Shown here: one piece after another, positions 35,412-43,459 of the stretch
Numbering within the stretch: the first letter of the stretch is position 1
Layout of the letters: each line of letters opens with the position of its first letter
Origin: Halomonas piscis
GTDB taxonomy: Bacteria; Pseudomonadota; Gammaproteobacteria; Pseudomonadales; Halomonadaceae
Assembly (NCBI RefSeq): GCF_031886125.1
Contig: NZ_CP119391.1
Span: 992,001-1,056,000, forward strand
Direction: 5' to 3'
Length of the DNA stretch: 64,000 bases
The notes under the pieces: model-generated
What the model was told of the DNA's origin: nothing
What the model saw: the letters and a program-made list of their open reading frames with translations, nothing else
Database searches by the model: none
Made by a program: the position numbers and the translations under genes

Positions 35412-36275
35412 ATGAAAATCCCCAAGCGATTACAGCCGCTGATCGACGACGGCCTGATCAGCGCGGTCGAGCAGCAGCTGATGAGCGGCAAGGAAGCCCA
35501 GGTATACGTCGTGCGCTGCGGCGACGAGCGACGCTGCGCCAAGGTGTTCTAGGAAGCCAGGAAGCGTAGCTTCAAGCAGGCGGTGCAGTATCAGGAAGGC
35601 CGCCGGGAGCGCAACAGCCGCCGGGCCCGGGCCATGGCCAAAAAGACCCGCTACGGCCAGCAGCAGCAGGAGCAGGCCTGGCTCACCGCCGAGGTCGATG
35701 CCCTCTATCGGCTGGCCGCTGCCGAGGTGCGCGCGCCAAGGCCCCACGGCTTTATCGACGGCGTGCTGCTGATGGACATGATCGTTGATGCCGACGGCGA
35801 CGTGGCCCCCAGGCTTGACGACGTGGCGCTTGACGCCGACACCGCCCGGGCTTACTACCAGAGCCTTTTGGGCGACGTGGTGAAGATGCTCTGCGCCGGG
35901 CTGATCCACGGCGACCTGTCCGAGTTCAACGTGCTCGAAGACGCCCAGGGCCCGGTGATCATCGATCTGCCCCAGGCCGTCGACGCCGCCGGAAACAACA
36001 GCGCCGAGGCGATGTTCAAGCGCGACGTCAACAACATGCGCGGCTACTTTGCTCGCTTTGCCCCGGCGCTTGGCGAGACCTACTACGCCGAGGAAATCTG
36101 GGCGCTTTATGAAGCCGGCGAGCTGCATCCGGATTCGCCGCTCACCGGCGAGTTTACCTTTGCCACGCACCTGGCCGACGTCGAGGAGGTGCTGGACGTG
36201 ATCGACGATGCCAAAGAGGAAGAGGCCGAGCGCCTGGAGCGCCTGCGCGACGCCGAAGACGACAGATCCTGGTAG
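35412..36275 (+). pseudogene. RIO-type serine kinase with an in-frame amber codon
   Basis: From ATG at 35412 the frame reads a 287-codon bacterial RIO1-like kinase. Codon 47 (35550-35552) is TAG, just after RCAKVF, which contains the ATP-binding lysine. The homologous family position normally carries lysine, so AAG to TAG is a single-base change. Beyond it the frame is intact: EARKRSFKQAVQYQEG, GFIDGVLLMDMIVDADGD, the catalytic loop IHGDLSEFNVL near residue 174, and VIIDLPQAVDA. Restarting at GTG 35583 would give a kinase without the nucleotide-binding lobe. Either the gene is a fresh nonsense mutant, the stop is read through, or the base is a sequencing error. Absence of any other damage argues against long-standing decay. 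It follows dbpA by about 25 bases. Confidence 0.85.
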
Positions 36276-36299
36276 CTGTTATAAGGAGCACGCGGCCCC

Positions 36300-36827
36300 A
36301 TGTACGACACTCTGGGCACGGTCGCCGGTCAGTTTTTTGGCCTGGTAGCGCTGATACTCAGCGTTCTGGCTTTTTCCAGCCGGCAGGACGATCGGTTGAT
36401 GGTACTGCTGCTCTCCGCCAACGTGGCCTTCGCTTTACAGTTCGCCATGTTCCAGAGCTGGACAGCCGCCGCGCTGTCGTTGCTGGTGCTCGCGCGCATC
36501 GAGTGCGCGCGCCGCTACCCGCGCAGCAAGATGGCCATGGCCGCCGTGTTGACGGCAAGCCTGGTGGCCGCCTGGCTCACCTGGCAGAGCTGGGCGGATC
36601 TGCCCGCCGTTGCGGCCATGGTGCTGGGAACGGTAGGCATGTTCTTGCTTAGCGGTATCCCCATGCGTGTCTTGCTGGGACTGGCGGCGGTGGCCTGGAC
36701 CCTCAGCCATCTTATCGTGGGCTCGGTTGGCGGGGCGCTGGCCGAAATGATGATCATCGTGACCAACGCCGTCACCGTGTATCGCCTTTATCGAATCCGG
36801 CAGCGCTATCCGGGCGTTATCGACTAG
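36300..36827 (+). CDS. YgjV family inner-membrane protein
   Basis: A 175-residue protein with about six hydrophobic segments. The first carries GQFFGLVALILSVLAFSSRQDDRLM, and the C-terminal region reads AEMMIIVTNAVTVYRLYRIR; both fit the YgjV family of unknown function. It is preceded by ATAAGGAG and lies 24 bases after the RIO-kinase frame and about 30 bases before the ABC transporter gene, in the same direction. Confidence 0.8.
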   Translation: MYDTLGTVAGQFFGLVALILSVLAFSSRQDDRLMVLLLSANVAFALQFAMFQSWTAAALSLLVLARIECARRYPRSKMAMAAVLTASLVAAWLTWQSWADLPAVAAMVLGTVGMFLLSGIPMRVLLGLAAVAWTLSHLIVGSVGGALAEMMIIVTNAVTVYRLYRIRQRYPGVID

Positions 36828-36859
36828 CCCTTACAGGTTTGTTTTCCACAGGAGACTCC

Positions 36860-38758
36860 ATGTTCAGGCGTGTGTTGCAGCCGCTGTTCGACTATTTTGA
36901 AACGCGTATCTATCCGTATCCCGAAGGCAGCGTGAGCACACCGCCCCGGGGGCTTTTGCCTTTTCTCTGGCACTTTTCACGACCCCTGTTACCCATGCTG
37001 TTGTGGATGTCGCTGTTCACCGCCATGGTGTCGGCCTCCGAAGTGGTGTTTTTCCACTACATGGGCGAGCTGGTCGACTGGCTGGCCGGCGTCGAACGCG
37101 AGGGCTTCTGGCAGACCCACGGTCTGACGCTCATCGGCCTTGGGCTTTTGGTGCTGGTTGGCCTGCCGCTGCTGGTACTTTTGCAGTCGCTGGTGACCAA
37201 CCAGAGTATTTTCGGCAACTATCCGATGATCGGCCGCTGGATTTCCCACCGCCACATGCTCAGCCAGAGCCTGGCGTTCTATCAGGACGAGTTTGCCGGC
37301 CGGGTCTCACAGAAGGTCATGCAGACCGCGCTTGCCATGCGCGAGACCGTGACCAAGGTGATGGATCTTCTGGTCTACGCCATCGTCTACTTTACCGGCG
37401 CGGCGTTTTTGCTGGTGCAGGCGGATATCTGGCTGGCGGTGCCGCTGCTTTTGTGGCTTGCCGGCTATCTGGCCATCATGCGCTTTTTTGTTCCCCGCCT
37501 GCGCCGGGTGTCCATGGCCCAGGCCAACGCCCGCGCGGTCATGACCGGGCGGGTGGTAGACAGCTACAGCAATATCCAGACCATCAAGCTGTTCGCCGAT
37601 ACCCGGCACGAGCAGAACTACGCTCGGGATGCCATGCGGGGCTTCATGAAAACGGTGCACGGCCAGATGCGCCTGGTCACGCTTCTGAGCGTGTGTTTGA
37701 CGCTGCTCAACACGCTGCTGCTGGTGGGCATGGCGGCGACGGTGCTGGTGGCCTGGTATACCCAGGTCATTTCGCTCGGGGTGCTGGCCATCGCCATTGC
37801 CCTGGTGATGCGCGTGCGCTTCATGTCCGACTGGATTCTGGACGAAGTCGCCCGGCTGTTTGAGAACATCGGCACCGTCCAGGACGGCATGAACACGATC
37901 GCCAATACGCCCCAGGTGCTGGACGCGCCCGACGCCGGCGAACTTGTCGTCCCCCGGGGCGAAATCCGTTTCGAGGACCTGCACTTTGGCTACGTCGAGG
38001 CGGACGGCGAGTACAAGTCGGTGTTCGACGGGCTGGATCTGACCATCGCCTCTGGGGAAAAGGTCGGCCTGATCGGCCGCTCCGGGGCGGGCAAGTCGAC
38101 GCTTGCCAACCTGCTGCTGCGTTTTTACGACCTCCAGGGCGGAGCCATCCGCATCGACGGGCAAAACATTGCCGAGGTCACTCAGGCTTCGCTGCGCCAC
38201 CAGATCGGCATGGTTACCCAGGATACGTCGCTTCTGCACCGCTCGCTGCGCGACAACATTCGCTATGGCAGCCCCGAGGCCAGCGACGAGGCCGTCTGGG
38301 CCGCCGTGTGTCAGGCCCACGCTGACGAGTTCATCGATGACCTGGTGGACCCCCAGGGGCGCCGCGGGCTGGACGCCCACGTCGGCGAGCGGGGGGTGAA
38401 GCTCTCCGGGGGCCAGCGCCAGCGCATCGCCATTGCCCGGGTGCTGCTGAAAAACGCGCCGCTTCTGGTGCTGGACGAAGCCACCTCGGCGCTGGACTCC
38501 GAGGTCGAGGCGGCGATCCAGGAGCAGCTCGAGCACTTGATGCAGGGCAAGACGGTGATCGCCATCGCCCACCGGCTATCCACCATCGCCATGCTCGATC
38601 GGCTGCTGGTGGTCGACGAAGGGCGCATTGTCGAAGCTGGCAGCCACTCGGAGCTGCTGGCCAAGGGCGGTATCTACGCCCGGCTGTGGCAGCACCAGTC
38701 GGGCGGGTTTATTGGCCTGGGCGAAGAGGACCAGGCAGAAGGCAGGGAAAGCGCTTAG
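36860..38758 (+). CDS. ABC exporter, fused permease and ATPase
   Basis: A 632-residue half-transporter. Six membrane helices occupy about residues 40-330. The ATPase domain shows Walker [18 protein letters not shown] near 408, the Q-loop [10 protein letters not shown], the signature [13 protein letters not shown] near 515, Walker [15 protein letters not shown] and the switch His in AIAHRLSTI. It would act as a homodimer, exporting a lipid, peptide or drug; nothing in the sequence fixes the substrate. The ATG at 36860 follows CAGGAGAC. The last 4 bases overlap the converging YebC gene. Confidence 0.9.
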   Translation: MFRRVLQPLFDYFETRIYPYPEGSVSTPPRGLLPFLWHFSRPLLPMLLWMSLFTAMVSASEVVFFHYMGELVDWLAGVEREGFWQTHGLTLIGLGLLVLVGLPLLVLLQSLVTNQSIFGNYPMIGRWISHRHMLSQSLAFYQDEFAGRVSQKVMQTALAMRETVTKVMDLLVYAIVYFTGAAFLLVQADIWLAVPLLLWLAGYLAIMRFFVPRLRRVSMAQANARAVMTGRVVDSYSNIQTIKLFADTRHEQNYARDAMRGFMKTVHGQMRLVTLLSVCLTLLNTLLLVGMAATVLVAWYTQVISLGVLAIAIALVMRVRFMSDWILDEVARLFENIGTVQDGMNTIANTPQVLDAPDAGELVVPRGEIRFEDLHFGYVEADGEYKSVFDGLDLTIASGEKVGLIGRSGAGKSTLANLLLRFYDLQGGAIRIDGQNIAEVTQASLRHQIGMVTQDTSLLHRSLRDNIRYGSPEASDEAVWAAVCQAHADEFIDDLVDPQGRRGLDAHVGERGVKLSGGQRQRIAIARVLLKNAPLLVLDEATSALDSEVEAAIQEQLEHLMQGKTVIAIAHRLSTIAMLDRLLVVDEGRIVEAGSHSELLAKGGIYARLWQHQSGGFIGLGEEDQAEGRESA

Positions 38759-39501
38759 GCTCCGGCGCTCTCTTCTTCCCCCTCGGGAAACTCGGCGTTG
38801 TGGTAGATGTTCTGGACGTCGTCGAGGTCGCGGAGCATCGCCAGCAGCTTTTCCAGCGCCGCCACGTCGTCGCCTTCAACGGGCGTGGTGGTCTGGGGCA
38901 GAAACTGGATGTCGTCGGCCTCGAAGTCCAGCTCGCCGAAGGCGTCCACCAGCGCCTGGCGCGCCCTGGCGTACTCGGTGTGCGGGGCGAAGACGGTGAT
39001 ATGGCCGTCTTCGTGCTCGATATCGGTAACGTCGACGTCGGCTGCCATCAGCGCTTCCAGCACGGCCTCTTCGTCGTCACCGGCGAAGGCGAAAATCGCG
39101 CAGTGGTCGAAAAGGTGGCTGACGCTGCCCGGCGTGCCGATCTTGCTTTTGGCCTTGGTGAAGCAGCCGCGGACGTCGCCGATGGTGCGGTTGGCGTTGT
39201 CGGTCAGGCACTCGATGATGAGCATCACGTTGCCCGGGCCGAAGCCTTCGTAGCGCGCCGGGGAAAAATCCTCGCCGCCGGCGCCGGCGGCCTTGTCCAG
39301 CGCCTTGTCGACGACGTGGGCGGGCACCTGGTCCTTCTTGGCGCGGTCAAGCAGGGCGCGCAGCGCCAGGTTGCTGTGAGGGTCGGGGCCGCCGGATTTG
39401 GCGCAGACGTAAATCTCGCGCCCGTACTTGCTGTACACCTTGGTCTTGGCGTCGGCCGTTTTGGCCATGGATTCCTTGCGGTTCTGATAAGCCCTACCCA
39501 T
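38755..39501 (-). CDS. YebC/PmpR family protein, YeeN-type
   Basis: A 248-residue member of the YebC/TACO1 family. It begins [20 protein letters not shown] and continues with [15 protein letters not shown], a start typical of the YeeN-like branch rather than the canonical YebC start MAGHSKW. The family blocks [31 protein letters not shown] and [11 protein letters not shown] are intact. YebC proteins are known as transcriptional regulators and, more recently, as factors relieving ribosome stalling. The second domain is acidic. The start at 39501 has an AGGA site. Confidence 0.9.
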   Translation of the reverse strand: MGRAYQNRKESMAKTADAKTKVYSKYGREIYVCAKSGGPDPHSNLALRALLDRAKKDQVPAHVVDKALDKAAGAGGEDFSPARYEGFGPGNVMLIIECLTDNANRTIGDVRGCFTKAKSKIGTPGSVSHLFDHCAIFAFAGDDEEAVLEALMAADVDVTDIEHEDGHITVFAPHTEYARARQALVDAFGELDFEADDIQFLPQTTTPVEGDDVAALEKLLAMLRDLDDVQNIYHNAEFPEGEEESAGA

Positions 39502-39663
39502 GTTGCAGTCCTGTGTTGGTTCAACGTGGCGGCCGGAAGATCGGCGCGGCATAAAGGTGCCCCGATTTTACGCCACAGCCGCCGGCGAGGCCATGCCGGG
39601 TCCGGGAAGCGCTGGCCGGCCGCTGGCCAATGACTGGCCCATGCGCTATGGTCAGACCTGCAT

Positions 39664-39742
39664 GACACGGGGTGTCCCGCCAGCGGCGGGGCTGAGAGAA
39701 CACCCGCCGAACCTGATCCAGTTCATACCGGCGAAGGGATGT
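39664..39742 (+). ncRNA. TPP riboswitch upstream of the SDR/monooxygenase operon
   Basis: The THI-element core is present in order: GGGGTG, then GGGGCTGAGAGAACACCC with the invariant CUGAGA, CCGAACCTGATCCAGTTC with the invariant ACCUGAUC, and ATACCGGCGAAGGGA. The outer stem pairs GACA with TGTC. It lies about 70 bases before the SDR start codon. This places both downstream genes under thiamine diphosphate control, normally repression when TPP is plentiful. Confidence 0.96.
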
Positions 39743-39749
39743 CAGCGCA

Positions 39750-39765
39750 GTGCTCGCCCGAGCAC
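39750..39765 (+). promoter_or_regulatory. Hairpin in the riboswitch expression platform
   Basis: GTGCTCG pairs perfectly with CGAGCAC across two bases, directly after the TPP aptamer. No T-run follows, so control of translation or Rho access is more likely than intrinsic termination. Confidence 0.45.
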
Positions 39766-39810
39766 CCGGCGTGCGCCCTTCGCTGCCACCGTTACGCTAA
39801 GGGCCACATC

Positions 39811-40611
39811 ATGAGTACCGCTCCCCACGCCACTTCTTCCACTACTGCGCTGCCGCTCGATCAGCAGATCGTGCTGATCACCGGTGCCGGCCGCGGGCTG
39901 GGCGCAAGCCTGGCGCGGGCGTTTCTGGGTGCCGGCGCCCGAGTGGTGATCAACTATCGCCACAGCGCCGCCGGCGCCGAAGCCGTGGCCGCCGAGGCGC
40001 CCGATCGGGCGCTGGCAGTCCAGGCCGACGTCTGCGATGCCGAGGCCGTCCAGGCCATGTTCGTTGCCGCGCGTAGACATTTCGCCGCGCCGGTGACCAC
40101 GGTGGTGAATAACGCGCTGCCGGATTTCTCGTTCAACGGCGATGCCCGCCCGGACGCCGACTCGCTGACCTGGGAGCGGCTCGAGCAGCAGTTCAGAGGG
40201 GTGAACGAGGGCGCGCTCAACGTGATTCAGGCGGCCCTCGGCGGCATGCGCGAGCAGGGCTTCGGCCGCGTGATCAACGTCGGCACCAATCTCTTCCAGA
40301 ATCCGGTCGTGCCGTACCACGACTATACCGCCGGCAAGGCCGCACTCTTGTCGCTGACCCGCACCTTTGCCCATGACCTGGGCCCGGACAACATCACCGT
40401 CAACATGATTTCCGGCGGGCTTCTGCGCACCACGGATGCGTCTTCGGCCACGCCGGACGAGGTCTTTGAGCTGATCGCCGCCAACACGCCGCTGCGCCGG
40501 GTGGTCACGCCGGACGAATTTGCCGACGCCGCGCTGCTGTTTGCCGCGCCCTGGAGCCGGGCGGTCACCGGACAGAACCTGGTGGTCGACGGCGGACTGG
40601 TGAAAAACTGA
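39811..40611 (+). CDS. Short-chain dehydrogenase/reductase under TPP control
   Basis: A 266-residue classical SDR. The cofactor motif GAGRGLGASLARAF lies near residue 26, NNALPDFSF corresponds to the NNAG position, and the catalytic pair is at Y-x3-K in HDYTAGKAALLSL near 175. MISGGLLRTTDA follows. The catalytic Ser position in INVGTNLFQN is replaced by Thr/Asn, which is unusual. It is annotated by family as an oxoacyl-ACP reductase, but its place behind a TPP riboswitch and fused by TGATG overlap to a flavin monooxygenase gene suggests a role in uptake, salvage or breakdown of a thiamine-related compound. The N-terminal 18 residues look unstructured. Confidence 0.85.
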   Translation: MSTAPHATSSTTALPLDQQIVLITGAGRGLGASLARAFLGAGARVVINYRHSAAGAEAVAAEAPDRALAVQADVCDAEAVQAMFVAARRHFAAPVTTVVNNALPDFSFNGDARPDADSLTWERLEQQFRGVNEGALNVIQAALGGMREQGFGRVINVGTNLFQNPVVPYHDYTAGKAALLSLTRTFAHDLGPDNITVNMISGGLLRTTDASSATPDEVFELIAANTPLRRVVTPDEFADAALLFAAPWSRAVTGQNLVVDGGLVKN

Positions 40612-41906
40612 TGGCGACACCTTCGATGCACCTCAATCTTTTCATTATGGGCTGCGGCCATCACCGCGCCGCCTGGCGCCACCCGGACTCCGCCGCCGAA
40701 AAAATGGGCGATATTCGCCACTTCGAGTCGCTGGCGCGCACCGCCGAGCGGGGCAGATTCGACGCCGTGTTCTTCGCCGACGGCCACGCCGCGGGCAACG
40801 TCGCCGGCGGGCCGCTGTGGTTTCTGGAGCCCTTGACCGCACTGTCCGCCATGGCCCGGGCCACCGAGCACATCGGCCTGATCTCGACGATTTCAAGCAC
40901 CTTTTATACGCCGTTTCATGCCGCTCGGCTGCTCGCTTCGCTGGACCATATTTCCGGCGGGCGCATGGGCTGGAATCTGGTCACCTCGATGTTCGACACC
41001 GAAGCGCGCAATCACGGCCATACGGCCATGCCGCCCCACGCCGAGCGCTATGCCCGGGCCGAGGAGTTTGCCAACGTCGTGCTTGAGCTATGGGACAGCT
41101 GGGCCGACGATGCCCTGACGCTTGATCGCGCCGGCAACTTCGCCGATCCGCACAGGGTGCGGCCGATTCGTCATCACGGCGAGCACTTTCTGGTGGATGG
41201 TCCGCTCACCGTGCCGCGCCCGCCCCAGGGCAGGCCGGTGCTGTTCCAGGCCGGCGCGTCCGACCAGGGCCGGGACCTGGCCGCCCGCTACGCCGAAGCA
41301 ATCTACGCCGTGGCCTATGACCTGGCGTCGGCGCAGGATTACTACCGCGATATCCAGGCGAGGGTAGCCGCTGCCGGCCGGCCGCCGGTGGCCATCATGC
41401 CGGGTCTGGTGACCTACGTGGGTTCCACCATGGACGAGGCAAGGGCCCGCCAGCGCGAGCTGGATGAGCTTTTGCCCACGGCGGATTCGCTGCAGCAGCT
41501 TGCCACCTTCATCGGCCAGGACTGCAGCGACTGGGAGCTTGATGCGCCGGTGCCCGCGCTTCCGCCGCTTGAGGACTTCACCGGGCCGAAAGGGCGCTAC
41601 GCGACCATTCTGCGCATCGTCGAGTGCGAAAAGCCCACGCTGCGCCAGCTTTTGGGCCGGCTCGCCGCCGGCGGCGGGCACTGCACCATGATCGGCACGC
41701 CGGAGAGCATCGCCGACGAAATGCAGCGCTGGGTGGAAAACGGCGGCGCCGACGGCTTCAACCTGATGCCGCCGGCGCTGCCGTCGAGCATCGACGACTT
41801 CGTCGATCAGGTGGTGCCGGTGCTGCAAGAGCGCGGGCTCTTCCGTCGCGAGTACACGGCGACTACCCTGCGCGGGCATTTGGGGCTTGAGCGCCCGAGG
41901 GCGTGA
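40611..41906 (+). CDS. Flavin-dependent monooxygenase, NtaA/DmoA (LLM) family
   Basis: A 431-residue bacterial luciferase-like enzyme of the NtaA/SnaA/DmoA type. Typical blocks are seen as RGRFDAVFFADGHA near residue 47, EPLTALSAMARATEHIGLISTISSTFYTPFHAARLLASLDHISGGRMGWNLVTS (about 68-122, described here in part), and VLFQAGASDQGRDLAARYAEAIY near 210. Such enzymes use FMNH2 from a partner reductase to oxidise C-N or C-S containing substrates. The start codon overlaps the SDR stop by one base, so expression is coupled and TPP-riboswitch controlled. A role in opening or demethylating a thiamine fragment is inference. Confidence 0.87.
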   Translation: MATPSMHLNLFIMGCGHHRAAWRHPDSAAEKMGDIRHFESLARTAERGRFDAVFFADGHAAGNVAGGPLWFLEPLTALSAMARATEHIGLISTISSTFYTPFHAARLLASLDHISGGRMGWNLVTSMFDTEARNHGHTAMPPHAERYARAEEFANVVLELWDSWADDALTLDRAGNFADPHRVRPIRHHGEHFLVDGPLTVPRPPQGRPVLFQAGASDQGRDLAARYAEAIYAVAYDLASAQDYYRDIQARVAAAGRPPVAIMPGLVTYVGSTMDEARARQRELDELLPTADSLQQLATFIGQDCSDWELDAPVPALPPLEDFTGPKGRYATILRIVECEKPTLRQLLGRLAAGGGHCTMIGTPESIADEMQRWVENGGADGFNLMPPALPSSIDDFVDQVVPVLQERGLFRREYTATTLRGHLGLERPRA

Positions 41907-41981
41907 GGCGTTGCATTCTTGTGTCTGTGCTGTCGCGAACGCTGTTTGCATCTGTGTCATTGCGTATAGGGACTCCTCCCC

Positions 41982-42233
41982 GGTTGCAAGCCTCGAAAGC
42001 CTGAAAAACACAGCCGATGCGTGCGTATAGTCGGTCTTTATACGGGGTCGCTATCCCCTGACCCTGATGAACGTCGCGCACCTTCTCTCCTCAACGAGCA
42101 TTAGGCCTTTCAGCCATCGCAATGATCAGGTTTTGAGAAGGTCGGTCTGACCTGTTTTTCATCCCTCGTGGCTCGGCAACAAGGTGATGGCACTAGCGTG
42201 CCAGCATCCCCTGTACTGGTGGCCAACCGGCCA
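41982..42233 (-). ncRNA. Candidate bridge RNA region of the IS110-family element
   Basis: The 252 bases between the transposase stop and the inverted repeat hold no open gene, whereas only about 60 bases precede the transposase. In IS1111-type elements the bridge RNA that pairs with target and donor is encoded at this end. I cannot fold it reliably by eye, so this is a placement by analogy. Confidence 0.4.
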
Positions 42234-43277
42234 TCAGCACTGGAATTCGGTGTCTACATAATCCGCCCGGTACGTCGTGTTGCCGTGCAGCAGCGCCCAG
42301 GCCACTCGCACGGTTTTGTTGGCCAGGGCAACGGCCGCCTTGTTCTTGCCCACGCGGTCGACCAGCGCTCTCAGCCAGTGGCTTTTGCTGTCCTGCTTGT
42401 CGCCCAGCCGCTGGATTACCGAATGCGCCCCGCGGATCAGCGCGGCCTTGAGGGAGAGCTGGCCGGTTCGGCCTATCCCCGTCATGGCCACCTTGCCGCC
42501 GCTGCTGAACTGGCGCGGTGTCAGGCCCAGGTAGGCCGACGCCTGTCGTCCTTTGCTGAACGCCTTGCCGTTACCCAGGGCGCTGTAGAGCTGGGTGGCA
42601 ACGACGGGGCCGACGCCTTCCACGGCCTGCAGCCGCTGACACGCCGGAATGGCGCGGCTCAGCTGCTCCATTTGCTTGTCCAGGCGGTGAATGCGCTCAT
42701 TTTGATGGTCCAGCTCGGCCATTTGGTCGGCCAGCAGCTCGCGTATCGTGAACGTCAGTTCGTTCTCCGCGTCCTCCAGCACACGCCACAGGGTCCGCTT
42801 CAGGGCCGCCTGACCGCGCCCGGAGACAATGCCGTATTCCTGCAGCAGGCCATGTACCTGGTTGATCAGCTGGGTGCGCTGTTTGATGTAACGATCTCGG
42901 ATGCGATGCAGGCTCTGCAGGTCCTGCTGCTCCAGGTTTTTCTGAGGCACAAAACGCATGTGGGGTCGCAACCCGGCCTCCACGATCGCCAGCGCATCGT
43001 TGGCATCGGTCTTATGCCCCTTGCGAAACGGGGTGACAAACTGCGGTGCAATAAGCCGTACCTCATGCCCCATGGCCTGGAACTGCCGCGACCAGTGATG
43101 CGAGCCGCCGCAGGCCTCCATGAAGACGCGACAGCTTGGCTGACGCCGCAGGTAATCCAGCAGCTCCGCGCGCTTCAGCACTTTGTTGGTACGAACGCGT
43201 TGTTGACGGGTATTCACGATGCACACCTGAAACGCCTGCTTTGCCAAATCAATGCCAATCGCCGTATGCTGGTTCAT
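42234..43277 (-). CDS. IS110-family transposase (DEDD)
   Basis: A 347-residue recombinase. The N-terminal RuvC-like domain shows GIDLAKQAFQVCI (first Asp), FMEACGGSHHWSRQ (Glu), and KTDANDALAIVEA (Asp-x2-Asp, DEDD type) near residue 100. The C-terminal Tnp_20-type domain contains LQAVEGVGPVVATQLYSALG and SAYLGLTPRQFSSGGK with the conserved Ser. These enzymes move the element through an RNA-guided strand exchange. ATG at 43277 follows GGGGGAAGAG. The frame is intact. Confidence 0.94.
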   Translation of the reverse strand: MNQHTAIGIDLAKQAFQVCIVNTRQQRVRTNKVLKRAELLDYLRRQPSCRVFMEACGGSHHWSRQFQAMGHEVRLIAPQFVTPFRKGHKTDANDALAIVEAGLRPHMRFVPQKNLEQQDLQSLHRIRDRYIKQRTQLINQVHGLLQEYGIVSGRGQAALKRTLWRVLEDAENELTFTIRELLADQMAELDHQNERIHRLDKQMEQLSRAIPACQRLQAVEGVGPVVATQLYSALGNGKAFSKGRQASAYLGLTPRQFSSGGKVAMTGIGRTGQLSLKAALIRGAHSVIQRLGDKQDSKSHWLRALVDRVGKNKAAVALANKTVRVAWALLHGNTTYRADYVDTEFQC

Positions 43278-43349
43278 GACTCTTCCCCCTCTTTTGGTGG
43301 TCTCAACGCCATTCTGCCCGATGAGGCATCGGAGTGGGGAGGAGTCCCT

Positions 43350-43434
43350 TTCATTGAGCGTAGCGAAGCAATCTCGGGGTTCTTGCCAGCGGCACCGCAA
43401 GGAGACCGCCGCGCTGTCGCTCGCGGTGACACGT
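43350..43434. repeat. REP-like dispersed palindromic element, split by the IS110 insertion
   Basis: TCATTGAGCGTAGCGAAGCAATCTC and, 30 bases on, GAGACCGCCGCGCTG...CGCGGTGAC form two related palindromic units of the type GTCATTGCGAG...GCAATCTC that are dispersed in many genomes (shown here in part). The left flank of the IS110 element ends in GTCATTGCG, the missing start of the first unit. Confidence 0.55.
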
Positions 43435-43459
43435 AGCGAAAGCGCGGCATGAATCATGA

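Larger units (their letters stand above)
41969..43348 (-). mobile_element. IS110-family element, IS1111-type
   Basis: About 1380 bp bounded by the inverted pair GGGACTCCTCCCC (41969-41981) and GGGGAGGAGTCCC (43336-43348), with a single transposase gene on the minus strand. Subterminal inverted repeats and a long non-coding stretch downstream of the gene are characteristic of the IS1111 subgroup. True ends may lie a few bases outside the repeats. The flanks GTCATTGCG and TTCATTGAGCG indicate insertion into a palindromic repeat. Confidence 0.85.

Noticed and set aside
43350..43434. CRISPR-like or tandem repeat array
   Set aside because: Only two related palindromic units are present, with no regular spacers; they fit dispersed REP-type repeats.
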